NCBI RefSeq assembly: GCF_913773735.1
Contig: NZ_CAJYEB010000025.1
Span: 124,001 to 188,000, forward strand
DNA from: an uncultured Massilia sp.
Lineage (GTDB): Bacteria > Pseudomonadota > Gammaproteobacteria > Burkholderiales > Burkholderiaceae_D
Reading direction: 5' to 3'
DNA length: 64,000 bases
Below, piece after piece: positions 1-8,520 of the stretch. How positions within the stretch are numbered: the stretch's first letter is position 1; every line of letters begins with the position of its first letter. The notes beneath the pieces were generated by a model. It did no database searches and was not told the origin of the DNA. It saw only the letters and a list, made by a program, of their open reading frames with translations. Made by a program: the position numbers and the translations under genes.

Positions 1-1
1 C

Positions 2-34
2 GGCGCCGGCGACCGCGTCCCCGAGCACGCATGA
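2..34 (+). CDS. ccoN: cbb3 cytochrome oxidase subunit I, C-terminal tail only (partial)
   Basis: Only the last ten codons and a TGA stop are in the window, reading [10 protein letters not shown]. The identification rests on position: this frame ends 31 bp before ccoO, and in ccoNOQP operons the gene before ccoO is ccoN, the heme-copper catalytic subunit. No diagnostic motif is visible in so short a piece, so the assignment is inference from gene order. Confidence 0.6.
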   Translation, partial: GAGDRVPEHA

Positions 35-65
35 CCACCCTTCACGCTACAAGCAGGAGCAAGCA

Positions 66-680
66 ATGAGTTTCAATCATGAACGGATCGAGAAGAATCC
101 CTGGCTGCTGATCGGCCTGGTGCTGCTCGTGATTTCCTTCGGCGGCCTGGTCGAGATCGTGCCGCTGTTCTTCCAGAAATCGACGACCGAGCCGGTCGCC
201 GGCCTCAAGCCGTATTCGGCGCTGCGCCTGGCCGGGCGCGACGTCTACATCCGCGAGGGCTGCTACAACTGCCACTCGCAGATGATCCGCCCGCTGCGCG
301 CCGAGACCGAGCGCTACGGCCACTACTCGGTGGCCGGCGAATTCGTCTACGACCACCCGTTCCAGTGGGGATCGAAGCGCACCGGCCCGGACCTGGCCCG
401 CGTCGGCGCGCGCTACTCGGACGAGTGGCACCGCACCCACCTGGACAACCCGCGCGACGTGGTGCCGGAATCGAACATGCCCGGCTACCCGTGGCTGGCG
501 AAGACCAAGCTCGATCCGCAATCGATCGTGCCGAAGATGCGCGCGATGCAGCGCATCGGCGTGCCCTACAGCGAGCAGGACGTGCAGGACGGTCCCGCCG
601 AACTGGACGGCAAGACCGAGCAGGACGCCCTGATCGCCTACCTGCAAGGCCTGGGCACCCAGATCAAGACGAGGAACTGA
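66..680 (+). CDS. ccoO: cbb3-type cytochrome c oxidase subunit II (mono-heme)
   Basis: This 204-residue protein is the mono-heme subunit of the cbb3 terminal oxidase, which reduces oxygen with high affinity in the inner membrane. One N-terminal membrane anchor lies at about residues 14-34. The heme c attachment motif CYNCH is at 66-70, and a Met at 138 in SNMPGYPWL is the likely second heme ligand. Length is normal for CcoO. An AGGAG ribosome binding site at 55-59 sits six bases before the ATG and supports this start. The gene is followed after one base by ccoQ. In the family it carries electrons from CcoP to CcoN. Confidence 0.96.
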   Translation: MSFNHERIEKNPWLLIGLVLLVISFGGLVEIVPLFFQKSTTEPVAGLKPYSALRLAGRDVYIREGCYNCHSQMIRPLRAETERYGHYSVAGEFVYDHPFQWGSKRTGPDLARVGARYSDEWHRTHLDNPRDVVPESNMPGYPWLAKTKLDPQSIVPKMRAMQRIGVPYSEQDVQDGPAELDGKTEQDALIAYLQGLGTQIKTRN

Positions 681-681
681 C

Positions 682-870
682 ATGGCCATTACACATCTGT
701 TCGACAGCGCAAGCAGCATCATGACCCTGATCAGCTTCGCCACCTTCATGGGCATCTTCGCCTGGACCTACGTGCGCAAGGAACGCGATTTCGCTGCCGC
801 CGCCACGCTGCCGTTCGCCGACGACGCCGCCGACGAGTTCACTACCGGCAGGGAGGACCGCCATGTCTGA
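682..870 (+). CDS. ccoQ: cbb3-type oxidase small subunit CcoQ
   Basis: A 62-residue protein with one hydrophobic segment at about 11-30, followed by the basic stretch YVRKERD and an acidic tail. This is the usual build of CcoQ/FixQ, a small single-span subunit that helps keep the cbb3 complex assembled. It starts one base after the ccoO stop and its last 8 bp overlap ccoP, so translation of the three is probably coupled. The identification uses position and topology, since the sequence is short and poorly conserved. Confidence 0.88.
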   Translation: MAITHLFDSASSIMTLISFATFMGIFAWTYVRKERDFAAAATLPFADDAADEFTTGREDRHV

Positions 871-1816
871 CTTCACCAGCGGTTTCTGGAACTGGTACGT
901 CACGATCATCGTGATCTGCTCGATCGCCGGCTGCGCGATCCTGCTGTGGTCGCAGTCGCGCTTCAAGGTCAAGCTCGACGAGGACGGCCAGCCGCAAAAG
1001 ACCACGGGCCATGTCTGGGACGAGGACCTGACCGAGCTGAACACGCCGATGCCGCGCTGGTGGATGGCGATGTTCTGGCTGACCATCGTGTTCGGCATCG
1101 TCTACCTGGTGCTGTACCCAGGCGTGGGCAGCTACACCGGCAAGTACGACTGGAAATCGACCGGCCAGTACGAGGCCGAGGTCAAGCAGGCGAATGCCGA
1201 GTACGGCCCGCTGTTCGACAAGTACCTGCACCAGGACCTGCAGCAGGTCGCCGCCGACCCGCAGGCCCATGCCATCGGCGAGCGCCTGTTCCTGACCTAC
1301 TGCGCGCAGTGCCACGGTTCCGACGCGCGCGGCAACAAGGGCTATCCGAACCTGACCGACAAGGACTGGCTGTACGGCGGCGAACCCTCGGTGATCAAGG
1401 AAACGATCATGAAGGGCCGCCACGGCCAGATGCCGCCGATGGGCGCGGCGCTCGGTTCCGACAAGGACATCGAGAACGTGGCCCATTACGTGCGCAGCCT
1501 GTCGGGCCTGTCGGCCGACCCGATCAAGGTCAGCTTCGGCAAGGAGAAGTTCGGCGCCTGCGCCGCCTGCCACGGCGCCGATGCGCACGGCAACCCGATG
1601 CTGGGTTCCCCCAACCTGACCGACAAGGTCTGGCTGTACGGCGGCAGCGTGGAAACCGTCATGGAAACGATCCGCAAGGGCCGTGACAACACCATGCCGG
1701 CCTGGGGTGAATTCCTGGGCGAGCCGAAGGCGCACGTGCTGGCCGCGTATGTCTGGAGCCTGTCCAACGTGCCGCGCCAGCCGCAAGCCGCCGCAACCGA
1801 GGTGGCCGCAAAATGA
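863..1816 (+). CDS. ccoP: cbb3-type cytochrome c oxidase subunit III (di-heme)
   Basis: This 317-residue di-heme c subunit takes electrons from periplasmic cytochromes and passes them to CcoO. Two membrane segments lie at about 8-30 and 67-88; two-anchor CcoP proteins are a known subtype. Two cytochrome c domains follow, with CAQCH at 147-151 and CAACH at 233-237. Methionines in MPPMG (about 190) and MPAWG (about 278) are likely axial ligands. The start overlaps ccoQ by 8 bp and the stop overlaps ccoG as ATGA. Confidence 0.96.
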   Translation: MSDFTSGFWNWYVTIIVICSIAGCAILLWSQSRFKVKLDEDGQPQKTTGHVWDEDLTELNTPMPRWWMAMFWLTIVFGIVYLVLYPGVGSYTGKYDWKSTGQYEAEVKQANAEYGPLFDKYLHQDLQQVAADPQAHAIGERLFLTYCAQCHGSDARGNKGYPNLTDKDWLYGGEPSVIKETIMKGRHGQMPPMGAALGSDKDIENVAHYVRSLSGLSADPIKVSFGKEKFGACAACHGADAHGNPMLGSPNLTDKVWLYGGSVETVMETIRKGRDNTMPAWGEFLGEPKAHVLAAYVWSLSNVPRQPQAAATEVAAK

Positions 1817-3207
1817 ACGCCCCGGCGCCGAAGGAAGCGGTCATCAAGATGTACGAGTCGCGCGCGGACATCCATCCGCGCGAGGTGAAGGGCCGCTTCG
1901 CTTCGCTGCGCTGGGCGTTCGTCTGGTTGACCCAACTGTTGTTCTACGGCGTGCCGTGGTTGCAAGTGCACGGCCGCCAGGCCGTGCTGTTCGACCTCGA
2001 GACGCGCAAGTTCCACCTGTTCGGCCTAACGCTGTGGCCGCAGGACTTCATCTACCTGGCGGCGCTCCTGATCATCTGCGCCTACGGGCTGTTCCTCGTC
2101 ACCGCGGTGGCGGGGCGCATCTGGTGCGGCTACGCCTGCCCGCAGACGGTCTACACCGAGATCTTCCTGTGGATCGAGCGCCGCATCGAGGGCAACCGCA
2201 GCGCCCGCATCCGCCTGGACCGCCAGCGCTGGAATGGCGAGAAGATCGCCAAGCGCGGCAGCAAGCACCTGGCGTGGGCGCTGGTGGCGCTGTGGACCGG
2301 CTTCACCTTCGTCGGCTACTTCACGCCGATCCGCACGCTGGGCCACGAGGCCCTGCGCTTCGGCCTCGGGCCGTGGGAATCCTTCTGGGTGCTGTTCTAC
2401 GCCTGCGCCACCTACGAGAACGCCGGCTGGCTGCGCGAGCAGGTGTGCAAGTACATGTGCCCCTACGCCCGCTTCCAGAGCGCGATGTTCGACCGCGACA
2501 CGCTGATCGTCAGCTACGACGTGAAGCGCGGCGAGCCGCGCGGCGTGGACAAGAGCGGCGCCAGGGCGACGGCCAAGGGCGACTGCATCGACTGCAGCAT
2601 GTGCGTGCAGGTCTGCCCGACCGGCATCGACATCCGCAACGGCCTGCAGTACGAATGCATCGGCTGCGCCGCCTGCGTCGACGCCTGCGACACCGTGATG
2701 GACAAGGTGCACAAGCCGCACGGCCTGATCCGCTACTCGACCGGCAACGCGCTGGCCCAGGGCTGGAGCGGCGCGCAGATCCGCCGCCGCATCCTGCGGC
2801 CGCGCGTGATCGGCTACGGCGTGTTCTTCCTGCTCATCGCCGGCGCCATGACGACCTCGCTGGTCCTGCGAACCCCGCTCAAGCTCGACGTGATCCGCGA
2901 CCGCGGCGCGATGGGACGCGAGGTCGAGGACGGCCTGATCGAGAACGTGTACCGGCTGCAGGTGATGAACACCGGCGAGGAAGCGCACGTGTTCCGCATC
3001 GCGGTCGCGGGCATCCCCGGCGCCGCGGTGGCCGGCGACGACACGGTCGAACTGAAGGGCGCCAGCGCGCGCGCCGTGCCGGTGCGCGTGCGCGCCGACC
3101 CCGGCCACGCGAAGACCGGCTCGAACCACATCGCGTTCACCGTGACGGCGCAGGACGACGCCGGCATCAGCGTGACCGAGAAGGCCGTGTTCATCGTCCC
3201 GAAATGA
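1813..3207 (+). CDS. ccoG: CcoG, polyferredoxin-like Cu(II) reductase for cbb3 assembly
   Basis: This 464-residue membrane ferredoxin matches CcoG (FixG/RdxA), shown in other bacteria to reduce Cu(II) to Cu(I) for copper insertion into cbb3 oxidase. Several membrane segments precede two [4Fe-4S] motifs: Cys 258, 261, 264, 268 and Cys 282, 285, 288, 292. A CGYACP motif at 105-110 and a CKYMCP motif near 212 are also typical of the family. An immunoglobulin-like domain fills the last 120 residues. The start codon overlaps the ccoP stop by four bases, showing membership of the oxidase operon. Confidence 0.95.
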   Translation: MNAPAPKEAVIKMYESRADIHPREVKGRFASLRWAFVWLTQLLFYGVPWLQVHGRQAVLFDLETRKFHLFGLTLWPQDFIYLAALLIICAYGLFLVTAVAGRIWCGYACPQTVYTEIFLWIERRIEGNRSARIRLDRQRWNGEKIAKRGSKHLAWALVALWTGFTFVGYFTPIRTLGHEALRFGLGPWESFWVLFYACATYENAGWLREQVCKYMCPYARFQSAMFDRDTLIVSYDVKRGEPRGVDKSGARATAKGDCIDCSMCVQVCPTGIDIRNGLQYECIGCAACVDACDTVMDKVHKPHGLIRYSTGNALAQGWSGAQIRRRILRPRVIGYGVFFLLIAGAMTTSLVLRTPLKLDVIRDRGAMGREVEDGLIENVYRLQVMNTGEEAHVFRIAVAGIPGAAVAGDDTVELKGASARAVPVRVRADPGHAKTGSNHIAFTVTAQDDAGISVTEKAVFIVPK

Positions 3208-3241
3208 CCCATACGACATCAACGACCTGGAAGGACCGATC

Positions 3242-3775
3242 ATGCATGCGATTCCCAACCCCGCCACGCCGGCCAGCGCGCGCGGCGACGCCGATCCCTG
3301 GTACAAGCACCGCTGGCCCTGGTTCCTGATGCTGGGACCGGTCTCGGCGATGGCCTTCACCGGCATCGCCGTGCTGATGTCGTTCGACTACCCGGACGCC
3401 GTGGTGGTCGACGACTACTACAAGCAGGGCAAGGCGATCAACCAGGACCTGCGCCGCGACCGCGTGGCGACCAGCCTGCGCCTGTCGCTGCGCGCCAGCT
3501 ACGTGCCGGCCGAGGGCCGGCTGAAGGGCAGCATCGCCAGCGCCGGCAAGCCGCTGACGGTGCCGTTCACGATCTACCTCGTGCACCCGACGCTGCCGGG
3601 CAAGGACATCGCGCTGCTGGTGCGCCCGGACACGGCCGGCGCCTTCGCGGTCGACCTGCCGACGCTCGAGCCCACCCACTGGAGCGTGGTGGCCGAGGGC
3701 GCGCTGCGCGACTGGCGCCTGGCCAGGACCTGGAACGGGGTGCAGGCGCTGACGATCGACGCCGACCGCGAGTAG
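3242..3775 (+). CDS. ccoH: FixH/CcoH family cbb3 oxidase assembly protein
   Basis: This 177-residue protein has a short cytoplasmic leader, the motif PWYKHRWPWFLMLGP that is typical of FixH N-termini, one membrane span at about 28-48, and a periplasmic domain. CcoH interacts with the oxidase during assembly and is needed for stable complex. It begins 34 bp after ccoG, with GGAAGGA just upstream of the start. The usual copper ATPase ccoI and small ccoS are not seen downstream and must lie elsewhere or upstream of the window. A GC-rich hairpin (3786-3801) separates it from the convergent porin gene. Confidence 0.92.
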   Translation: MHAIPNPATPASARGDADPWYKHRWPWFLMLGPVSAMAFTGIAVLMSFDYPDAVVVDDYYKQGKAINQDLRRDRVATSLRLSLRASYVPAEGRLKGSIASAGKPLTVPFTIYLVHPTLPGKDIALLVRPDTAGAFAVDLPTLEPTHWSVVAEGALRDWRLARTWNGVQALTIDADRE

Positions 3776-3805
3776 CACGGCGGCGCCGGCGATCGCGCCG
3801 GACGC

Positions 3806-4915
3806 TCAGAAGTTGTGGCGCATCCCCAGCGCCATGCCCTTGAGCGTCGCCCCCGCCGCCGGCCCGATCCCGTTGATCGGGAAGTCGTACGCGGCATTGC
3901 CGCCGTTGTCCAGGCGCGAGACGTAGGCGTACAGGCTGGAACGTTTGGACAGCGTGTAGTCGTAGCCCAGCGTGACGTGCGTGGCGCCGGTGCCGGGTCC
4001 GCTGCGCACGTAGCCTATCCGCGCGGTGGATGGGCCGCTGCCGGCGCGCGCGCGGCCGACGGACAGGCGCAGGCCGTGCGCGCCCATCTGGTGCGACACG
4101 GCGACCCAGGCCGCGTCGCGCGCCAGTTCGCCCGAGGCGGTGCCGTATTCCAGGCGCTCGACGATCGCCGCGACACGCGTCTGCCCCCATGCGGCGGGAC
4201 CGAACTGGTAGGCCAGGGCGATCTTGCTGCCGCGGTCGTCCAGCCCCGGTCCCTGGTATTCGTGGTGGCGCTCGTGCGCCAGTACGGCATACCACGGTCC
4301 GCGTTCATAGACGGCGGCGGCCGAGTCCAGCGACGGCCGGGCGCCGCTGGCCGGCTTTTCCTCGTTCATCCCATGCGTCAGGCGCAGCGACAGGCCGTGC
4401 CAGGCCGGCGTCCAGTAGTGGACCGAGTTGGCCTGGCGCCGGTCGAACGAGTAGACGTTGCCGACGTTGTCGACCGACGGGCCGGAACCGTTGGCCAGGA
4501 TGCTCATGTAGCCGGCCGTGGTGGGGTAGAACGGGTCCAGGCCCGACGTGGCGCCGGCGTACGCGGTGACCCAGTGGCCGGCGAACAGCGTGCCCCAGGG
4601 GCCGTCGAGGCCGACGCGGGTATCGCGCCGGAACGGCTCGCCCGCGCCGGTGTCGGGCGACAGCGTGCCTTCCAGCTGGAAGATGGCCGTGACGCCGCCG
4701 CCCAGGTCTTCGCTGCCGCGAAAGCCGAGGACCGAGCGGTTGTTGACCATGCGGGTCTGGGTGAAGCCGCTGCCGTTGTCGACGTGCTCCATCGAGACGT
4801 TCAGGCGGCCGTAGATCGTGACGGATTGCTGGGCATGGGCGGAGGCGGCGCAGAGCGCGGCGAGCGCGGCGACGTTGGCGACGCACGTCGCGCCTTGGCG
4901 GATACGGGTGGGCAT
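3806..4915 (-). CDS. outer membrane porin, Burkholderiales general (OmpC-like) type
   Basis: This encodes a 369-residue beta-barrel porin for passive diffusion of small solutes. The start at 4915 is chosen because AAGGAGA lies five bases upstream; a longer frame from 4948 lacks this. A signal peptide ends at ASAHA before QQSV. The mature protein opens with VTIYGRLNVSMEH and LGFRGSEDLGGG, hallmarks of the family, and ends in a C-terminal Phe after MALGMRHN, the outer membrane sorting signal. No specific substrate can be read from the sequence. The gene is convergent with ccoH and stands alone. Confidence 0.92.
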   Translation of the reverse strand: MPTRIRQGATCVANVAALAALCAASAHAQQSVTIYGRLNVSMEHVDNGSGFTQTRMVNNRSVLGFRGSEDLGGGVTAIFQLEGTLSPDTGAGEPFRRDTRVGLDGPWGTLFAGHWVTAYAGATSGLDPFYPTTAGYMSILANGSGPSVDNVGNVYSFDRRQANSVHYWTPAWHGLSLRLTHGMNEEKPASGARPSLDSAAAVYERGPWYAVLAHERHHEYQGPGLDDRGSKIALAYQFGPAAWGQTRVAAIVERLEYGTASGELARDAAWVAVSHQMGAHGLRLSVGRARAGSGPSTARIGYVRSGPGTGATHVTLGYDYTLSKRSSLYAYVSRLDNGGNAAYDFPINGIGPAAGATLKGMALGMRHNF

Positions 4916-5155
4916 GGCATTCTCCTTTGCCGCGATTGTGCGGTGCATGCGAAGGGTTGCCAGCTATCCGATGGTATATGTGTCGTCATGTCGTGCCGTG
5001 CCCGACAGGCCGCGGGATTTCCCCGCGCATGGCGCTGCGGTCCGGTCCAGCGGCCCGGGCGGCCCGCCGCGGCCGGGCCAGGTCCGTCGCTTCGGCACCG
5101 GCCACGCAATCGGCCGACCCGGCGGCGGCGGCCGTGCCGCCATGCGCAGCGAGCG

Positions 5156-6262
5156 CTAGTCGGCGACTTCGAACGCGGCCGGGTCGAGTTCGCTGAGCGT
5201 GGCGAAGGCCGTCTCGCGCGCCGGCTGCGGGACGTGCTGACCCAGGCGCGCGCGCAACTGGGCCAGGTAGTCGGCGCGCACGCGGCGCAGCACGTAGTCG
5301 CGGAAGTTGTCCTGCTCCAGGCCGCGCCAGGCGCGCTCGCGGGCGGCGTCCGAGCGCGTCACGGCCAGGGCGCGCGCATCGGGCGACAGGTCGGCGTCGC
5401 CGCGTGCCAGGCGGGTGTAGTTGTAGCGGTCCATGTAGTCGCCGGTCACGGTTTCGATCACATTGATCTCGTCCATGCCGAGCTGCTGCTTGAACTTGTC
5501 GATGTTGGCGACGATGGGCGGGAAGCAGTTGGACGACCACAGCGCCGACAGCTGCGAAATCTGCTTGGCTTCCTGCGAGCCGCCCACGTCCAACATCCGC
5601 GGCTGGAAGTCGATGCCGAGGAAGCGGCAGACCGTTTCCAGCGTGGCCTGCTGGCTCGACAGGAAATCCTCGTAACGGATGGTCAGCACCCGCTCGGGGT
5701 GGCGTGCCGTCACCCGGTCGGCGGCGCGGTGGGCGGCCAGCCAGGTTTCCGCGTTCAGGCGCGTGTCGAAGTCGTGGATGATGGCGCGGTTCATCGACGC
5801 CACCTGGGCGCGCGGATCGCGCACCACGTTTACGAACAGCATGTCGGGGAACAGCGCCATCAGTTCGTCGGCGTAGTGGACGTTGTCCAGCGACTTGTCC
5901 ATGACGACGCTGGCGCCCTGGTACTCGGCGGCGCGCAGCAGCAATTCCCAGTGGACGCGGTGCACGCTGCGCGGCTGGTGGCGCAGGGCTTCGAACATCT
6001 CCACCGGATCGAAGGTCATGTGCGGCCACTTGACCATGCTGACGGCCTGCAGGCCGCACAGGTCGGTCACCAGGCGGAAATAGTTGCGGTCGTCCCGCAG
6101 GTCGCCGTAGTGCGGCAGCAGCGGCATGAAGTCGACGATGTGCAGCGGATACGGCGAATAAAATTGCGGCGCCATGTTGAGGCGCAGGCGCAGCGCGTGG
6201 CTGCCGCAGCGGCGCAGCGGGATCATCATCACCGGACGGGGGCGGGCGAGGGATGCGGTCAT
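5156..6262 (-). CDS. PAPS-dependent sulfotransferase
   Basis: This 368-residue protein belongs to the sulfotransferase superfamily, which moves a sulfuryl group from PAPS to an acceptor and leaves PAP. The 5'-phosphosulfate binding loop reads LRRCGSHALR at 16-25 in place of the more common PRSGT form. The 3'-phosphate element is RDPRAQVASMNR at 148-159, with Arg148 and Ser156 in the expected places. There is no signal peptide, so it should act in the cytoplasm. AGGAG lies seven bases before the ATG. It begins nine bases after the transporter gene and is last in a run with APS kinase and a DHH phosphoesterase. The acceptor substrate is unknown. Confidence 0.85.
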   Translation of the reverse strand: MTASLARPRPVMMIPLRRCGSHALRLRLNMAPQFYSPYPLHIVDFMPLLPHYGDLRDDRNYFRLVTDLCGLQAVSMVKWPHMTFDPVEMFEALRHQPRSVHRVHWELLLRAAEYQGASVVMDKSLDNVHYADELMALFPDMLFVNVVRDPRAQVASMNRAIIHDFDTRLNAETWLAAHRAADRVTARHPERVLTIRYEDFLSSQQATLETVCRFLGIDFQPRMLDVGGSQEAKQISQLSALWSSNCFPPIVANIDKFKQQLGMDEINVIETVTGDYMDRYNYTRLARGDADLSPDARALAVTRSDAARERAWRGLEQDNFRDYVLRRVRADYLAQLRARLGQHVPQPARETAFATLSELDPAAFEVAD

Positions 6263-6271
6263 GCCATTCTC

Positions 6272-7543
6272 CTAAAAAAGCAGGTAGCCGGCCAGGGCGG
6301 AACCAGTCACGACCAGGGCGGCGTCGATACGAAAGCGAAGCAGGGCCAGGAGGGCCAGCGCGCAGGGCAGGACGGCCAGCGGTTCCAGCGCGCCGGCCCG
6401 TGCGATGGTCCAGGCGGCGGCGAACACCATGCCGGCCAGGGAGGCGCGCATGCCGCCCAGTGCGGCCTGCACCGGTACGCAGTGGCGCACGCGCTGCAGC
6501 GCGCCGCTCGCGGCGATGATCAGCACGGCGCTGGGCACGAACATGCCGAGGGTGGCCGCCGCGGCGCCGGGCAGGCCGGCGACCTTGAGGCCGACCAGCG
6601 CGGAACTGATCATGGCCGGACCGGGGCTGAGCTGGGTGATGGCCAGGGCGTCGACGAACTCGCGCGCGCTCAGCCAGCGGTAGGCGTCGACCACGGTGTG
6701 CTGCAGCAGCGGAATGAATACATAGCCGCCACCGAATGCGAGCAGGCTCATGCCGGCGAACACGCTGGCCAGTTGCAGCAGGATGGGCGGGGCGGCCAGC
6801 GCGGCCAGGCCGCCGAGCGCGGCGGCCAGCGCGGCGAAACGCCGTCCGGCCGCGGCGCGCGGCGCGGCGTTCGTGGCGCCGCTGGCGGGAATGGTTTGCC
6901 TGGCGGTGGCGCCGCTTGCGGACCGGTCGCGCCAACGGTAGCCGAGGGCGGCGGCGATGGCCATCACGCTCAAGGTGGTCGCCAGGCCGGGCAGCGCGGC
7001 CAGCGCCAGCGCGGCGCAAACGCCCAATGCCATCTGGCGGCGGCCCTGCACCGCGCCGCGCCACAGCCGCAGGCCGGCCGCCAGCACGATGGCGATGATG
7101 GCCGGCGCGATGCCGTGGAAGAGCGGCTGCAATGCTTCCATGTGGCCGTAGCGCAGGTACAGCGTGCCCAGTCCGACCATGCACAGGAAGGCCGGCAGGA
7201 CGGCGCAGGCGATGGCGACCGCCGCGCCCGCAGCACCGCGCAGCCGGTAGCCGGCATAGGCGGCCACATTCACCGCCACCGGTCCGGGCAGCACGGAGGC
7301 GAGGGCCAGGCCGTCCAGCAGGTCGGCGGCGGGCAGCAGGCGCCGGCGCTCGCACAGCACCTGCTGCGTCACCGACACCATGGCCATGAAGCCGCCGAAG
7401 CTGGTGCAGCCGATGCGCAGGAACAGCAGGGCCAGCGCGAACAGGCCGATGGTCGGCACAGCGCACGGCATGGCCGCGCCCATGGGCATGGCCGCCGGCG
7501 CGGGCTGCGGCCGGGACGACTGGGCGGCGCCGTCAGGAAGCAT
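6272..7543 (-). CDS. CHR-family (ChrA-type) anion transporter
   Basis: This 423-residue protein with about 10-12 membrane segments is a full-length two-domain CHR transporter. Each half has the paired family motifs: a FGG motif (SFGGFMAMV near 50, LLAFGGGY in the second half) and a PGP motif (SVLPGPVAVN near 90, QLSPGPAMI). Characterised members export chromate, a sulfate analogue; at least one cyanobacterial member is induced by sulfur limitation. The start overlaps the DHH gene by 11 bp and the sulfotransferase follows after nine bases. Placed between sulfur-activation genes, it may move sulfate or a related anion instead of, or as well as, chromate. That substrate is inference. Confidence 0.85.
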   Translation of the reverse strand: MLPDGAAQSSRPQPAPAAMPMGAAMPCAVPTIGLFALALLFLRIGCTSFGGFMAMVSVTQQVLCERRRLLPAADLLDGLALASVLPGPVAVNVAAYAGYRLRGAAGAAVAIACAVLPAFLCMVGLGTLYLRYGHMEALQPLFHGIAPAIIAIVLAAGLRLWRGAVQGRRQMALGVCAALALAALPGLATTLSVMAIAAALGYRWRDRSASGATARQTIPASGATNAAPRAAAGRRFAALAAALGGLAALAAPPILLQLASVFAGMSLLAFGGGYVFIPLLQHTVVDAYRWLSAREFVDALAITQLSPGPAMISSALVGLKVAGLPGAAAATLGMFVPSAVLIIAASGALQRVRHCVPVQAALGGMRASLAGMVFAAAWTIARAGALEPLAVLPCALALLALLRFRIDAALVVTGSALAGYLLF

Positions 7544-8516
7544 GGCTGCGGGGCGCGTCCGGCGCGAAGTAGGTGCCGAAGCGATCGATAAAGCGTTCCA
7601 GCTGGTCCGCCGGCAGGCGGTTGATGCCGGCAGCGGCCTTGCGTCCCCCGCCGCCGGGGAACTCGCCGCACAGCCCGCAGGCGCTGCGCGCCTCAGGTTG
7701 CCCCGAGCGCACGCTGATCAGGTACGTGCCATCGCTGCTGGCCAGCACCACGGCGAACGCGGCGCCGTCCTGGCGCGCGGCCAGGCGGTTGGCCAGCACG
7801 CCGTTGACGCGCCGCGCCCACGGTGCGGACGGCAGCACGTACACCGCATTGCCGTCGCGCTGCCAGTGCGGCAGCAAGCCTTGCAGTCGCGCGCAGTCGC
7901 TGCGATAGCCATCCAGCAGGTCGCGGTACAGCGCGGTGCGGAGGAAACCGTCCGGTGTTTCGTGGCCGCTGATGGCGCGGTACAGATTGGCCGGCGCGAT
8001 GTGCAGGTCGGCCTCGCACTCGCCGTAGGCGTTGTAGTTCAGGGCCTGGCCCAGTTGCCGCAGGGCGTTGGTGCCGGCCTCGTCCAGCCCCAGGCTGCGC
8101 GCCAGCGCGCAGGCCGGCCGGTCGAGGTTGTCGCCGAAGGCGGCCGTCACGGCCCAGGGCCGGTAGCGACCGCCCAGGTGGCGGTCCACCAGGATGCTGG
8201 TGCAGACATCCGGCGCCGTGTCGCAATGCAGCGACAGATGCGGATGGCGCTGCGCCTGCGCGCATGCGGCCATGTGGTGGTCGAACCAGGTCAGCCGCGC
8301 GCCGCCGTCCAGCAGGCGGCGCAGTTCGCCGGCATTGGCGTCCAACGAGATGTCCAGCACCAGCACGTCCAGGTCCGGCCCGGCCGGCACGCGGCGCAGC
8401 AGTTCGATGTCGCGCTTGACGCCGGTGACCAGCGTGCGCCGGGCCGGCGCATGCAGGCGCAGCATGTGTAGCGCGCAGATGCCGTCGGCGTCGCCGTTGA
8501 ACACGTCGTAGGCCAT
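7533..8516 (-). CDS. DHH-family phosphoesterase (possible PAP phosphatase)
   Basis: This 327-residue protein carries the metal-binding motifs of the DHH superfamily: FNGDADG at 6-12, an aspartate pair region LVLDIS near 53, the DHH triad at 79-81, and a DHHA1-like C-terminal motif GGGGRKAAAG at 288-297. The superfamily includes NrnA/YtqI enzymes, which degrade nano-RNA and also remove the 3'-phosphate from PAP. It starts four bases after the APS kinase stop and overlaps the CHR transporter gene, so it is clearly co-transcribed with sulfur-activation genes. PAP removal is therefore an attractive role, but the enzyme has not been matched to a specific NrnA subgroup. Confidence 0.75.
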   Translation of the reverse strand: MAYDVFNGDADGICALHMLRLHAPARRTLVTGVKRDIELLRRVPAGPDLDVLVLDISLDANAGELRRLLDGGARLTWFDHHMAACAQAQRHPHLSLHCDTAPDVCTSILVDRHLGGRYRPWAVTAAFGDNLDRPACALARSLGLDEAGTNALRQLGQALNYNAYGECEADLHIAPANLYRAISGHETPDGFLRTALYRDLLDGYRSDCARLQGLLPHWQRDGNAVYVLPSAPWARRVNGVLANRLAARQDGAAFAVVLASSDGTYLISVRSGQPEARSACGLCGEFPGGGGRKAAAGINRLPADQLERFIDRFGTYFAPDAPRSHAS

Positions 8517-8520
8517 GGGG

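Noticed and set aside
3786-3801. Hairpin CCGGCG/CGCCGG between ccoH and the porin gene as an intrinsic terminator.
   Set aside because: The stem is only six base pairs and no T run follows on either strand; GC-rich hairpins of this size are expected by chance here.
3815-7591. A 1258-codon plus-strand open frame across the porin, sulfotransferase and transporter genes.
   Set aside because: It is antisense to four well-identified genes, is low-complexity (Arg, Ala, Gly, Gln, His) and arises from high GC at third positions. Similar shadow frames at 17808-20786, 30566-33523 and 56391-58694 were rejected for the same reason.
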